A DNA stretch of 64,000 nt, from NCBI GenBank assembly GCA_905250125.1, contig CAJNOL010000463.1, positions 1 to 64,000 on the forward strand. Reading direction: 5' to 3'. The translations under genes and the position numbers were made by a program. This DNA comes from Rotaria sordida (Eukaryota; Rotifera; Eurotatoria; Philodinida; Philodinidae). Below are positions 35,401 to 46,454 of the stretch, one piece after another; position 1 is the stretch's first letter; every line of letters starts with the position of its first letter. The notes under the pieces were generated by a model. The model worked only from the letters and a program-made list of their open reading frames with translations, did no database searches and was not told the DNA's origin.

Positions 35401-38400
35401 CAAAAAAAAAGAACTATCAGTGTAATTCCTGTGGGATTAAGGGTTTTTTTTTAGTATTTTGACCCTAACATCTTTATCTGACGGCCGATTCAAGAAATTT
35501 TTTTTTAATTAAAATAACCGTCGCACAAAATTCGATAAGATAGGTTATGTGCGAAATTTTTGAAAGAACTTCACATAGTTGAAGAAAAACTCAATCTAAT
35601 ATAAAGAAATATTTTCAGTTCAAAGATGTTATTCTTAATTCGAATGCTAACTAATAAAGCAGCAAGAATAAACTCTCTAGGAAAGTTGCTTCATTCGATC
35701 TGTTATCCGAGAATATTCTGCTATTTTATAATGTTGACAATTCATTAAAAAAAAACCAAGTGAAGATTTTGATCAATGATACATCTCTGACAATGATGTG
35801 ACTATGAATCATCGAAATTAGTATATTTACAATGATTACTTTCGATAGCTTTATTAATTAAAGCTTAGAGAAGACGGATCGGTATGCTAGTGATGCTCAG
35901 TTTTGAACTTTATCATATCTGCATATCGAATGACATTGGACAGTTTAAGAAAATGTACCCAAGTACTGTATGATTTATGCTGTCAAAGGTCAAAGTAAGA
36001 TTCAGTTACTAGGAACACCCTGTCATATAGTTCATTGAGTCGCAAACTTGTTTAATCATCTAATCTATTGACGAACAATGTGTATACGAAAGAAATTTTT
36101 AATTCATTTTATAACTAAAAAAATCTCATAGGAAATTAGTACAGCTAATATTCCTTAAGGAGAATCTCTTAAGGTTTTCAATCGTATGATAATTACACTT
36201 AACAGCTTCAAGATGACTAGAAAATGTTAGAAAAAAAACATTGACTTAATATTCTACAGTCAACGAAGTTTAATATGTTTTAAGTAAATATTTTTGAATA
36301 CATACTGGATGATCAGCATCAAGATCTGCTCCATATAAAAGAACTTTATTTGAACATTGATCTAAATCACTGATTCGATGTGGAAACCAAGGTGTTTCTT
36401 CAACTTCAACTAAAATAAAGAAAAAAAAAAAAGAAGACAAATGATTTATTTTACTTAAGAAAATGATGATTTCTATTTAAAAAGAAAACAAAAAAAAGAA
36501 AAGGATATTTATAATTCGTTTCAAACCTCTGGTTGGTTTTATTAAAGGTTTTTTCGGTCTTAAAGTTCTTCTATTCAAGAATTGACTTTGTGTTTTCTTA
36601 TTAGTCAAAGCATTATCACAACTATTGGCTCGTGTACGCATTGGTTTAAATACATATTCATCTGTATCTTCATGAACAGATGAAAAAAGTGTATTAGTTT
36701 TTCGTTTTATAACTGCAGCTGGATATATCCATAAAACATCATCACGTTTAACAAGTATTGAGCTTGTTCTTCGTGTTGGTGGTTGATAAGACAAACTTCG
36801 TGTAAATAAAGGTAATGATAATTCTTGCTCTTCATCACTACTTATATTATCATCCATTGAATTTATTGATAATTCCATTTCGGAAAGAGCTGGTGCTGTT
36901 GGCATCATAAAATTTGTTACTGGATTTCGAATAAGACCCGCAATTCTTGTCATTGGATGAGTATCAATATTTAATGAAACCCATGATGACGATGGTGAAT
37001 CATTTGATATTGTTGAATGAAAAAGAGCATTATTATGAGCACAATATGTACGTAAACAACATTGATCATTTAATGATGATGGTAGTGAGTGCATTATTGA
37101 TGAAAATTGATCAATATTATTAACAGGCTGATGCAATGGAGTTAAATGATCGTTTAAATTAGATAGCTGTCGTTGAACATGACCAATTGGTATTGATGGT
37201 CTATCAAGTTTTTCAAGATTTTGTACACTACGAATCATATGAAGCCAATCATTGGAAACAAATAATGGTAAATATGAAAATAAATGATTCTTATGTATTG
37301 TTTCCATTACTAATAATAATGATTTTGAATCAATTAAACTGATTAAACATTGTTGAAAAATACTATAAATAGATTGTTCTTTATCAGAATCTAATGTCGA
37401 TAAACAATAATTTAGACAATTTTTTAAATTTAAATATCCTTGATTGATATCTTCAGATGAAAAATATCGTTTTAAATTTTCTTCAATTTCAATTAATGAA
37501 CCTTGACCAATTATATTTGATATATAACATAAAACTTTATCATAACAAAGTGTAGATAATGAAACATCTGTTTCTGGTGATATATACAGATGTCGATCAA
37601 GGGTAGATTTTAGATGTAATGAAGAAGATTCTAATGGATCTCTTATAATATCCTTATCACGTCCCATGTTTTACTTTTTTTTAATGTTTGTAATATTCAC
37701 ACAAACAATAAATAATAATAATAAAATGAATACAGATGTTTCTCAAATCTTATATAGGCAAAACTGGTGCCGTAACGACGCCATTTAATAAGTAGAAAAG
37801 AAAAATTATTGAATATTAAATTTGATTGTATTCATTCTAATGAATACTAATAGAAAATATGAAAAATATATACTCTTAATCATCATACATCATGCATGCA
37901 TCGACTGCGTGATTATAAATGATTTAGAAATGAAAACAAAAATAAGAATATATATATATATATATTTCATTTTTATTCTTATCTATATGATTATATTCTA
38001 AACAAATAGATCAATAATTTTAATTCAATTTTTGATTAATATAATATTAAATTAATCAATACTTGTTTATTTAAAATAGGTTACTGTATACCTATACAGA
38101 ATGTGACACAATAGGAGTACTATATAGACTTCGACCTTTTCAAAATAGTCAAAATATCCTTCTAGTTTTTTGTTCTTTTGTATTCAAAAGACAGTAATAT
38201 AACACATCTGATGCCATCGTTTATTTTTTTTTAATTAGTTTTCTTTTTTCTCATTCAACTTACTTTTACGATTTATTGGTTTGCCATTTTTATCAAGAAA
38301 AGGTGACGGTGGCAGCGTATCTAGGTCTCCATTACCATTTGAAGTATCATTATTAATAAAAACATCGTCATTATTTTGATTTATATGTTCAGTTAAAGCA

Positions 38401-41400
38401 CTTAAATCAATTCGAACACAAGATACTTGACGTTTTAATTGTTGCATAGATTCATTGACACGATTACGATCAGCTTCTAAATCAACATAAATTTCATATT
38501 CAGAATTTGTACGACGTGAACGACGAGATTCAATATGTACAACATTAATACCATTTTCCTTTTTGAAAATAAAATATAAAATCATTTATTTCAAATCAAA
38601 TTAGAAATATATTTTTTCCATAAGAAAAAAAAAATTAATTAAAAATTTGTAAAGAATTAAAGATTTCTACGACAAGGGGCTTTTGAGTACTAGCATAGTT
38701 TATAGGGTACAGAGTTTGTTTTTTTGTTTTCTTATTTTTTAAATAACTTAAAAACGCAAAACAGTTATCAAGAGGTTACGACGCAAATGTTATCTTGTCA
38801 TCTTGAAAATGTTATTAATTTTCTTTGCAAATGTACGAGAAGTATACAAAAAAAAAACACCGCAATAGACAAAGATTTTTATAGCACCATTGAGAAATAT
38901 TAATTTTTTTTATTTTTAGGTTAAAGATTTCAGTATACATATAGTGAATACTAAAATTATTCAACAAAGATTATTTTCATCTTTTCTTTTTTTTTTATGT
39001 ATCCAGTTTTCAAAGTCAGGGGCTTGAGAAGACCCAAAAAAAGTTAATTTGTCAACATTGACAAACACTTAAATAAAGTTTTGTTTCGACTACATAGATT
39101 GATAGAGTACATAATTGTCTACAAAATGAGACGTCTTCGAGTTCTCTATGACATTTTTTAGTTGAGATACAACGATCTTACGAAATTATCTGAAGTCATT
39201 TTTTTCTAATTCTATACAAAATCTACTTTTTGACCTTCAATGAAATGTCTGTATCTCAGTTAAAAAATATTGCAGAGAACTTGAAGATATCTCATTTTGT
39301 AGACAATTGTTTTCTCTATCGCTCTATGTAGTCGAAACAAAATTATATATATATAAATGTTCTAGATGCGGAAAAACTAGCCTCTTGATTTTATTATATT
39401 CTTGTTGGAAATAATTTCCTCTATTTGAATTCTTTCTGGCGCTTACCGACAACAGAAAATAAATCTTGTTGAATAATTTTGATGTTCGTTGTATGTAAAA
39501 TATTTCTCAAAAAATAGATTTAAAATTTTCGTATCTATCAGATGATTTAACAGTTTCGGTTGTACGTGATATTTTGAAAAGCACCAGATTCTAGTGTGAA
39601 GTCTTCTTAACAATATTTTGTCTCGCAAAATTAAAAGTTTTGAGAAGCCAAACTTTTTCACTTACAATGGAGATGTTTGTACTGTAAGTTAAGACGATGG
39701 TACATATTTGGGTCAAGTGAAAGCTCTCACCGCCAAACTAACAAGGTTAAAATATTAGCAGCTGTTGGCTTGCCTAGAGGGAGACATTTAAATTTAGGTA
39801 TAAAAATGAATTAGGAAAGATTTTCTCCACTATTATAAGGACGAAACATAATGTTGTTCGAGGCGATCATGGGGTTTGTAGGGACTTTCTTTCATATGGC
39901 CCGAACAACATCATGTTTTGTTCTTATAATAGTAGAGTGAATTTCTCCTGTAGGTCATGGAAACAGCTTTCTCTATCAACCACTAGAAAAATTCACTCCA
40001 CTATTATCAGGACAAAACACAGTGTTGTTCGAGCCATATGAAAGAGGAACCCTACAAACCCTATAATCGGCTCGAACAACACTATGTTTTGTCCTTATAA
40101 TAGCGGAGTGGATTTTTCTAGTGGTTGATAGAAAAAGCTGTTTCCATGACCTACAGGAGAAATTCACTCTACTATTATAAGAACAAAACATGATGTTGTT
40201 CGGGCCATATGAAAGAGAGTCCCTACGAACCCCATGATCGCCTCGAACAACATTATGTTTTCTCCTTATAATAATGGAGAAAATCTTTCCTGATTCATTT
40301 TTATACCTAAATTTAAAATTTAAATATCTCCCTCTAGGCAAGCCAACAGCTGCTAATATTTTAATCCTGTTAGTTTGGCGATGAAAGCTTTCATTTGACC
40401 CGAATATGTACCATCGTTTTAACTTACAGTACAAACACCTCCATTGTTAGAGAAACTCCAAATTTTTTTTCTGAGTAAGATATATACTTCTTCTAGTGCT
40501 AAACTCCGTCTTCACAATAGAAGATCTCACTTTAGTTAGTTAATTTCTCGCAAAACTCGAATAGTATATTTACATCAGAATATGTCTAATGAAAATGAAT
40601 GAGACATAATAGAAGATTCCGGAGTCTTCTGTTGCTGGAAAGGATTTACTTCTTAATAAGAATGTTTTTCTGATGTCTTTTTTATGTCTTGAAACTTACT
40701 TATGAATCTATTAAGTAGTGTATTTCTGTTCATTACTTAACATATGAAGAATGAATTTGTCACTAGGTAAAAATAAAAATAGTTGGCTGTCTTACTAACG
40801 TAACTTCGAAAAATTTCTTTTAGAGACTTTGGCTACGCCAGAGTCCGATGCAAGGTTCTACTAAGTTCTCATGATTATATTTCTATATGCTTATGACGGA
40901 CATTAATAATACAAAAAATATGGTAGCATGGACGAGCCTCATTTTCTCACCATTGTCTTTCTATATATGTTTCAATAATGGATATTTATTTTCAATGGAT
41001 AATCTAAAAGCATTTTCGAATATCAAATGTAATTTCAAAGTGAAAATAATTTTGTTGGATAGAGATTGGAGAGTCGGAACTACATTTTGCTAAAAAAAAG
41101 GAAAAATAAGCCTAAACTTATATACATTTTCTTATTAATAAATAAAGATTCGCATGTCTATATTGTGTTAAAGGTAAGGTACTTCAATCCACTGTAATCT
41201 TGAGTTTCAAAGAAAATTTGATTAGAGCAGGATATTCACTGGGAGAAATTTGAAGACAAATAGTTTAAATTAATCGAAAATATGGTTTACTTTTCAGCGA
41301 TTTCCATCAACTCTTACGTGGGAATTAGACAAACTAGAATCGTTTGACATGAAATTTTTACGGGTGATAAAGGCAACACTGATGAGGGAACTACCTAAAC

Positions 41401-41965
41401 TGATAGCCACTGTTCGAGCACATATTGTGTCTACAAGAACGCGTTGGTGAAACAACAAAAAGTTTATCCCTATGGATCTTTGAAGCCGAGTTATGAGCGT
41501 TTTACTGAATTTTTGACTCAGTTTTAAGTATACACCAAAAGATTAAAAACGTGGTCAAACTACGAGAGACTAAATGACTAAGTTTCAGATACTTTTTTGT
41601 GACTACTGTATTTTTATGTATTTTACACTTTTAGTAGGAATAATATGTTAAACGTATTAATAAAATTTTGATGAAAATATACCTGAAAAACTTTAAGAGC
41701 TCTTGCCAAACCGCCGACACGATTTTTAATTGAAAATATAAATGATGTTGTATTTCCATCTTGAACAAGTGATTTTAATTTTTCTAATGGTATATCATGA
41801 TTAACAACATTTACTGCTTCTTGATCATCCATATCTTCATGTAATGTTGATAATCGATGCTAAAATAAATTATGTTTTGTTTTGTTTTGTTTTTTACTTT
41901 TTATTTTGTTTTTTATTATTTTTACTTACTTCAAGACATCGAAAATAAGATGATTTGTATGACAT
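32479..41965 (-). CDS. TPH: Tryptophan 5-hydroxylase-like biopterin-dependent hydroxylase, 11 exons, 516 aa
   Basis: Iron- and tetrahydrobiopterin-dependent aromatic amino acid hydroxylase, best matching tryptophan hydroxylase, the first step of serotonin synthesis. Exons: 41965-41930, 41859-41683, 38558-38264, 36409-36306, 35305-35238, 35180-35130, 35074-34976, 34903-34721, 34654-34528, 32950-32721, 32659-32479. Exons 2-3 hold the regulatory ACT domain ([20 protein letters not shown], then [16 protein letters not shown]). The catalytic domain starts near [13 protein letters not shown]. Iron ligands are H342, H347 (DCCHELLGH) and E387 ([10 protein letters not shown]), with the same 5 and 40 residue spacing as human PAH. 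TPH-like segments include [23 protein letters not shown] and [11 protein letters not shown]. Introns 2, 3 and 9 exceed 1.5 kb and carry repeats. PAH identity cannot be wholly excluded. Confidence 0.92.
33215..33480 (-). repeat. Dispersed repeat copy B (partner of 6050-6300)
   Basis: Reverse complement of this stretch aligns with 6050-6300 across TTTCAGAATATATT, the TCTATAATAAA block and GGCTAGTACAGG. In this copy the last block opens a minus-strand frame beginning M-A-S-T-G-S-S at 33270. It sits in intron 9 of the hydroxylase gene. Confidence 0.6.
34105..34440. repeat. GT-rich minisatellite inside a small inverted repeat
   Basis: Positions 34211-34335 consist of degenerate 6- and 12-bp units such as GGGTGTGGGTGTG, GGATGAGGGTGTGG and GAGTATGGGTGTGG. 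Flanking sequences at about 34125-34160 and 34390-34425 are partly inverted (CTTTTTTCGGGATTTATT on the left, its complement AATAAATCCCGAAAAAAC on the right). It lies in intron 9 of the hydroxylase gene. The TGTGGG unit resembles bdelloid telomeric repeats. Confidence 0.7.
36477..37667 (-). CDS. 396-codon ORF in hydroxylase intron 3; possible alternative N-terminus
   Basis: Single open exon on the same strand as the hydroxylase gene, between its ACT exon and its first catalytic exon. I do not recognise a family. The protein is polar and Ser/Asn/Leu-rich, with a conserved-looking middle ([15 protein letters not shown]), an acidic patch (SSDEEQEL) and a basic Arg/Pro/Lys-rich end ([16 protein letters not shown]). 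An in-frame TAA lies two codons before the ATG, so it needs its own promoter. The last codons (hydrophobic, from A+T-rich DNA) look intronic. A GT donor at AGAG|GTTTG leaves phase 1, and the hydroxylase acceptor TTTATTTTAG at 36410 needs phase 1. Splicing there would remove about 115 bp and join this exon to the catalytic domain. The alternative is an independent nested gene ending at 36477. Confidence 0.6.
   Translation of the reverse strand: MGRDKDIIRDPLESSSLHLKSTLDRHLYISPETDVSLSTLCYDKVLCYISNIIGQGSLIEIEENLKRYFSSEDINQGYLNLKNCLNYCLSTLDSDKEQSIYSIFQQCLISLIDSKSLLLVMETIHKNHLFSYLPLFVSNDWLHMIRSVQNLEKLDRPSIPIGHVQRQLSNLNDHLTPLHQPVNNIDQFSSIMHSLPSSLNDQCCLRTYCAHNNALFHSTISNDSPSSSWVSLNIDTHPMTRIAGLIRNPVTNFMMPTAPALSEMELSINSMDDNISSDEEQELSLPLFTRSLSYQPPTRRTSSILVKRDDVLWIYPAAVIKRKTNTLFSSVHEDTDEYVFKPMRTRANSCDNALTNKKTQSQFLNRRTLRPKKPLIKPTRGLKRIINILFFFLFSF
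39070..39480. mobile_element. Decayed palindromic element, relative of 61905-62592
   Basis: Arms at about 39073-39175 and 39245-39345 are inverted copies (TTTTGTTTCGACTACATAGA, ATTGTCTACAAAATGAGA, GAGTTCTCT). The flank to 39480 (CTTGTTGGAAATAATTTCC, TTTGAATTCTTTCTGGCGC, AAATCTTGTTGAATAATTTT) matches the right arm of the 61905-62592 element. It looks like an older, deleted member of the same non-autonomous family. Confidence 0.6.
39664..40445. mobile_element. 780-bp palindromic MITE, Harbinger-like target site
   Basis: Two arms of about 375 bp are reverse complements across almost their whole length, around a centre near 40050. Ends read CAATGGAGATGTTTGTACTG on the left and, inverted, CAATGGAGGTGTTTGTACTG on the right. 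Each end is flanked by TTA, a 3-bp duplication of the TWA type used by PIF/Harbinger transposons. Within each arm a hairpin of about 80 bp is repeated (GTTGTTCGAG / CTCGAACAAC), giving a multi-hairpin structure. No transposase. Open frames inside it are by-products of the palindrome. Confidence 0.75.
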
Positions 41966-42917
41966 TATTAGATTAGTTTATGTTTTCTATGAATTTTTCT
42001 CTTAATAATAAAACAAAATGAGTTTGATCAAACAGTTTATATAGGATTGAATTAACGCAACATATTTTCTTCTCGGGTTTCTTTTTGTTTCAAAATGAAT
42101 GCGTAGGAGGCATATGTTTTTTTTTTCCTCATTTGTAAAGCAATTCAATGACAGTAATGAGTCTTCTATCTTGTATAATATCTACATTTTGACTTGAACA
42201 TCAAGAAACCATTCAATAAGATGAACTTTTTTTTCTTCATATGTTTATGATTAGAGATCGTAAATACTGATTTAATTATCAATATCAGTTATATTAATCC
42301 TGTCAAAAAAAAAAAATGTTCGTCCTTGAAAAATTGATCTTATATATAAATAGTTCTAGTTAATAATTTCCTTCATTATATTAAATATTCTTTCAGTAAA
42401 ATATAAATAGTATTACGTAGAAAAATTATTTTATTATAATTGATTGACTTTTATTTCATTTTTTTTTCTTATTGACAAAGAAAAACAAAAAAAAGAAAGT
42501 CTCACTAATAATTGTTGTGCTATGATCTAAGTATCTCATTGAATCAATCATATGAAATTTTAATTTGTTGATGATACCGCAATTGAAATTACAATATAAA
42601 TTTCATGAGTATATCCTAGAAAAAAAAATATATGCGACATTTTAAGGTAACGATTGTTATCTAGCGTCCCGCATCAGTTGTGTTACATTTTTTTTTTTAG
42701 ACAAGCATAAACATTTTCAAGGACATTGAAGCCAATATTAATATTGATGAGAATTATGAAGTAATCGAAAAGATTTTATCATGAACAAAAACGACGTAAT
42801 TCTGATTATCTTTTTTTGTTTTTTCTATTGTGTCTTTCAGATTGTAAATTTATTTATTTATTTTTTGTGTATTATTAACATTACAAAATTTTCTTTCAAA
42901 TAAAGAAATTTAACTTT
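41966..42917. other. Gap between calpain 3' end and hydroxylase 5' end
   Basis: About 950 bp, A+T-rich. It contains the calpain poly(A) region (three overlapping AATAAA on the minus strand within 42849-42862) and the presumed hydroxylase promoter. No gene or repeat seen. Confidence 0.6.
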
Positions 42918-45521
42918 TTAATATTTCAAACGTCGAAATGAATGAAAATCATTTTTATCAATATTAATTGCTGGTACAGAATTGTTTGATTGTTGTACAA
43001 ATGATGTTTGATATACATAAGTTAATTTAGCTGTTTGAGAATGTTGATTAGTCCATTCAGTAAGAAATATAATTTGTTTATGCTTTGGTGGAATACAATC
43101 ATGAGTTATAAATGATTGACGTGAACTACGTATATACATTGAATCATTCATATCAATATCTATATTTAAATAATTAGTAGATGATAAATTTTGTGCAATA
43201 AACATTACAAAATCACATCGTCCTGGTGTTGAATAATACTTAAAATCTTTATGCTAAAAAAAAAAAAGAATAAAAATAAACAAATATTTTCGCAAAAATA
43301 TGATTAACTTACATAAGATCTATTAAAATTTTCTTTTGGAATAGTTGCAATTAAACAATCAGTTAAAGCTGTTGCTGATTCATTAATAACATGTAAATCA
43401 ATTGGAATTTTAGAATGTATAACAAGTGTATAATCTCTTATCGATGCATGATTTTTTTCATCCCAAAAACTAGTAGAAAATGGAATAAGTATATAAGTAC
43501 CAGAACTTAATGAACCTGTCCAATGTGTAAATCCACCACGATATGTTTGTAATATAGCAACTCGTGTACCAATAGCTTTAGACGGTTCATGTTCAATATT
43601 ACATAAAACAAATGATTGTATATGATGAATAACTGATTGACGTCTTTTACAATGATAATGTAAACTAATATCAACTATTGATGTTCTAAAGGATAAAAAT
43701 AGTATATGTAATTTATTTTAATGTGAATATAAAATTTCAATAATAAACTATTAAATCTTAACAAAAAGAAAAATGTGATAATGTGTATCATAGAAATTCT
43801 TATTTACACACTAAGAAAATTATTATTAATAAGTATAGATAAGAAGTTCTTTTGAATTACTATATTAGAATCAATGAGTATTAAGAAAAAGATTTCAACA
43901 TTACAAATAATTTGAGATTTAATTTATGACAGTTTTCTACAAATATAAAAAAGTAAATTGAATTTGAATACTTCTAAATAGAACTTATACATTTTATAAG
44001 ATAGAAATTGTATTAAGAATCAAATTTAACTTTTTTTCTTCTTTTTCAATAGAATATTAATAATAAAATCTTACTTAGATACATAAAAATGAAATGTTGG
44101 AATTGGTTCTATTGATGATCGAGTAAATTTAGCTACTTCACGTACATCATAATAATCATTAGCATATGATGATATTGTAATAGAATTAAAAAATTGAAGA
44201 AATACAGGCCATGAAATCCAAAAAGCACCAGATGGTAAATGAAATGGAAGTATCGAATTTAATTGACTAAGAATCGATGATGTTATTATTTCTTCTCTAT
44301 AATTTACTCGAGCATGTGGATCTCGAACAAGTACAAATGGCATAGAAATTTCTGATAGATAATATGCAGCAAGTATTGAAAATGCATGATTACTATGAAT
44401 ATGTATACGTTGATATTCTTCTTCATTTATATTTCTACGGCCAGTTGTAGCACCGATTAATAAACTAAAACAGGTTTTTGTTTTTTCTTTTTTTTACAAA
44501 AAACCGAGATTCATCTGAGAAAATCTTAACTTACTGAGCTTCACAAGCAGATAAAAGTTTTGCCCAAGCAATATTACTATCAAGTATATGATCATGTGGA
44601 TTAAGATCAATATGAGTACATGGAGAACCTGTTAATAATTGTAGACCTTCTTCAGTTTTTCCACCAATTAAATCTGCATATGAACCAAATAATTTTGCAC
44701 ATGCTTTTTCAATTAATGGAACATATAATTGACGACGATTTGCTTTTGAATATGCTAATTGTTTATCTTGTGTACATGGAAAACAATCATCAACTACAAT
44801 TGTTTTCCATAAACCATGATGACATAAACGTATAAGATAAACACCTTGTGCATTAACTTCTTTAGTTAATACAATATGTTCAAGCATTTCTGGTCGTTCA
44901 GTAATTAAAGCTAAAGCAGCTAATAACCAACAATCACCAAGTTCACCTTGTTGAATATCACTTGGTTCAGATGATGATAAATAAACACTCCATGATAAAA
45001 AACGATCTGTTAATGATAATGAACGTATTTGAGAAATTCTTAACCATTGATATGAATGATTAATATAACCAATTGAACCAGATGATGGAGGAAATTGATC
45101 ATCAACAAAATGTATTTTATTCTTATATAGAAAAAAAATTCATATACAAAAAAATAAATAAATAACAATTCGAATTACTTTTCGACAATATGATTGAATA
45201 CGATGAAAGAGTTTTTCAGCATTAATTTCATCATTATTTTGTCGATCATGAACAGTAACTGAAATCGATGTTGTTGTTATTGATGATGATGATTTAGATG
45301 TATTAATAAGTTGCTTAATAAAAAGAAAATCATTTAATATTTTATTTTTTTTTAAATAATAATTATATTACCGATGAATTATTAGCGGAATTATATTTAG
45401 TTAATGAACTATCTGATTGTTCACACATTAAACATGTAGGATATGCTGATACTGGATTGAGATATGTACAAAATTGACATGACCATTTATTTGTATTATC
45501 AACCTTCTTAATTTTATTCAT
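42918..45521 (-). CDS. Calpain-like cysteine protease, SOL/CAPN15 type, six exons, 656 aa
   Basis: Non-classical calpain with an N-terminal RanBP2-type zinc finger. Exons 45521-45372, 45313-45179, 45121-44535, 44464-44075, 43685-43313 and 43253-42918; all phases fit. Residues 13-33 form the zinc finger (WSCQFCTY ... CLMC). The CysPc domain has the catalytic Cys in QGELGDC159WLLAAL, then VVDDCFPC and IGGKTEEGLQLLTGSPC. The His is in SNH317AFSIL. The Asn-motif normally RNPWG reads R-D339-P-H, so the third triad residue is Asp. A CAPN15-like FWISWPVFLQFF block follows, then two beta-rich C-terminal domains (exons 5-6) in place of EF hands. SOL proteins act in nervous-system development in flies. 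One finger rather than several is short for the family. Poly(A) signals near 42850. Confidence 0.88.
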
Positions 45522-46454
45522 TATAATTTAATCAAATATAATCTACAGCTATGGAAAAAAAAATATTTATGTATAATACGTACTAAAAGCATGTGATTTA
45601 TGATTATTATTTTATAATATATGAAATACGAAATAAGTAAAAACCAACATTATATTATTAGTCATTGTATTTTTTTCCGTAAATGACAACAAAGGAAAAT
45701 ATAATAACGGATTTTTCTTTATATTTATTTATGCTGAAAAAATCCTTGTTGACTTTTATGATTCATACGTCTCTTTTATCGTTTTTTTTTGCTATTCTTC
45801 CTTATTTTATTACGGATACGGCCGAATTAGGTTTTTCTTTCATAGAAATTTATTTTATTGACTCTTAAAAAAATCAAATAAACTATTTTATTATTCATCA
45901 TAATTATATTCTTATGGGAAAAAAAGATTTTCATGGATATTTGATATGATGATTTACAACAAAAAGAATCTCGTTGATTTCAATGAGAAAATAGGTTGAC
46001 TAATATAAACTATAGTTCTCTTTTGATACAATGAAAGTGTAATATATATTATTAATAGATAGATTCATGTCGCTTCTCTTAGAATTATAACCTTCAAATG
46101 ATAAGACTTTTTTGCTTCTTAAATTAACAACAACTTTATTCTTCATCTATGAACAAATTAACCAAAAGGTTCGAATGCAATTTCTGTAGAATAAAAAATA
46201 AAAAAAATAATTTTAATATTAAACAAGATTTTAGCAAATATGATCATTTATTAAATATAGAAAAGTTTTCTTTCTTGATTAGCAAGTAAAAACTTTGGGA
46301 AATTAGTAGTGATCATAATTCCTAATGTGATGAATATTCAAAATTATTGATTATCATGTGATTCTCTAACTCAACATAATAATCCGGTGTTCAAATTTTC
46401 TCTCTTTACTACTGAAAAACAAGAATAAAAAAAAAAAAAAACCTAAAATGTTTC
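45522..46454. other. Gap between TRPV 3' end and calpain 5' end
   Basis: About 930 bp of A+T-rich DNA with no recognisable gene. A plus-strand frame of 61 codons at 45683-45868 is hydrophobic by composition only. Confidence 0.5.

Larger units (their letters stand above)
38559..41682 (-). other. Long intron 2 of the hydroxylase gene
   Basis: Donor GTATATTTTC, acceptor CAAAAAG, phase 0, splitting the ACT domain. It contains a decayed inverted-repeat element at about 39070-39480 and a 780-bp palindromic element at 39664-40445. The remainder (40446-41682) shows no exon or repeat. Confidence 0.8.

Noticed and set aside
39976..40434. Minus-strand 152-codon open frame
   Set aside because: It lies wholly within the 780-bp palindrome and is produced by the repeated hairpin sequence; the peptide is itself internally duplicated.
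44620..44835. Plus-strand frame antisense to the calpain
   Set aside because: Shadow of calpain exon 3.
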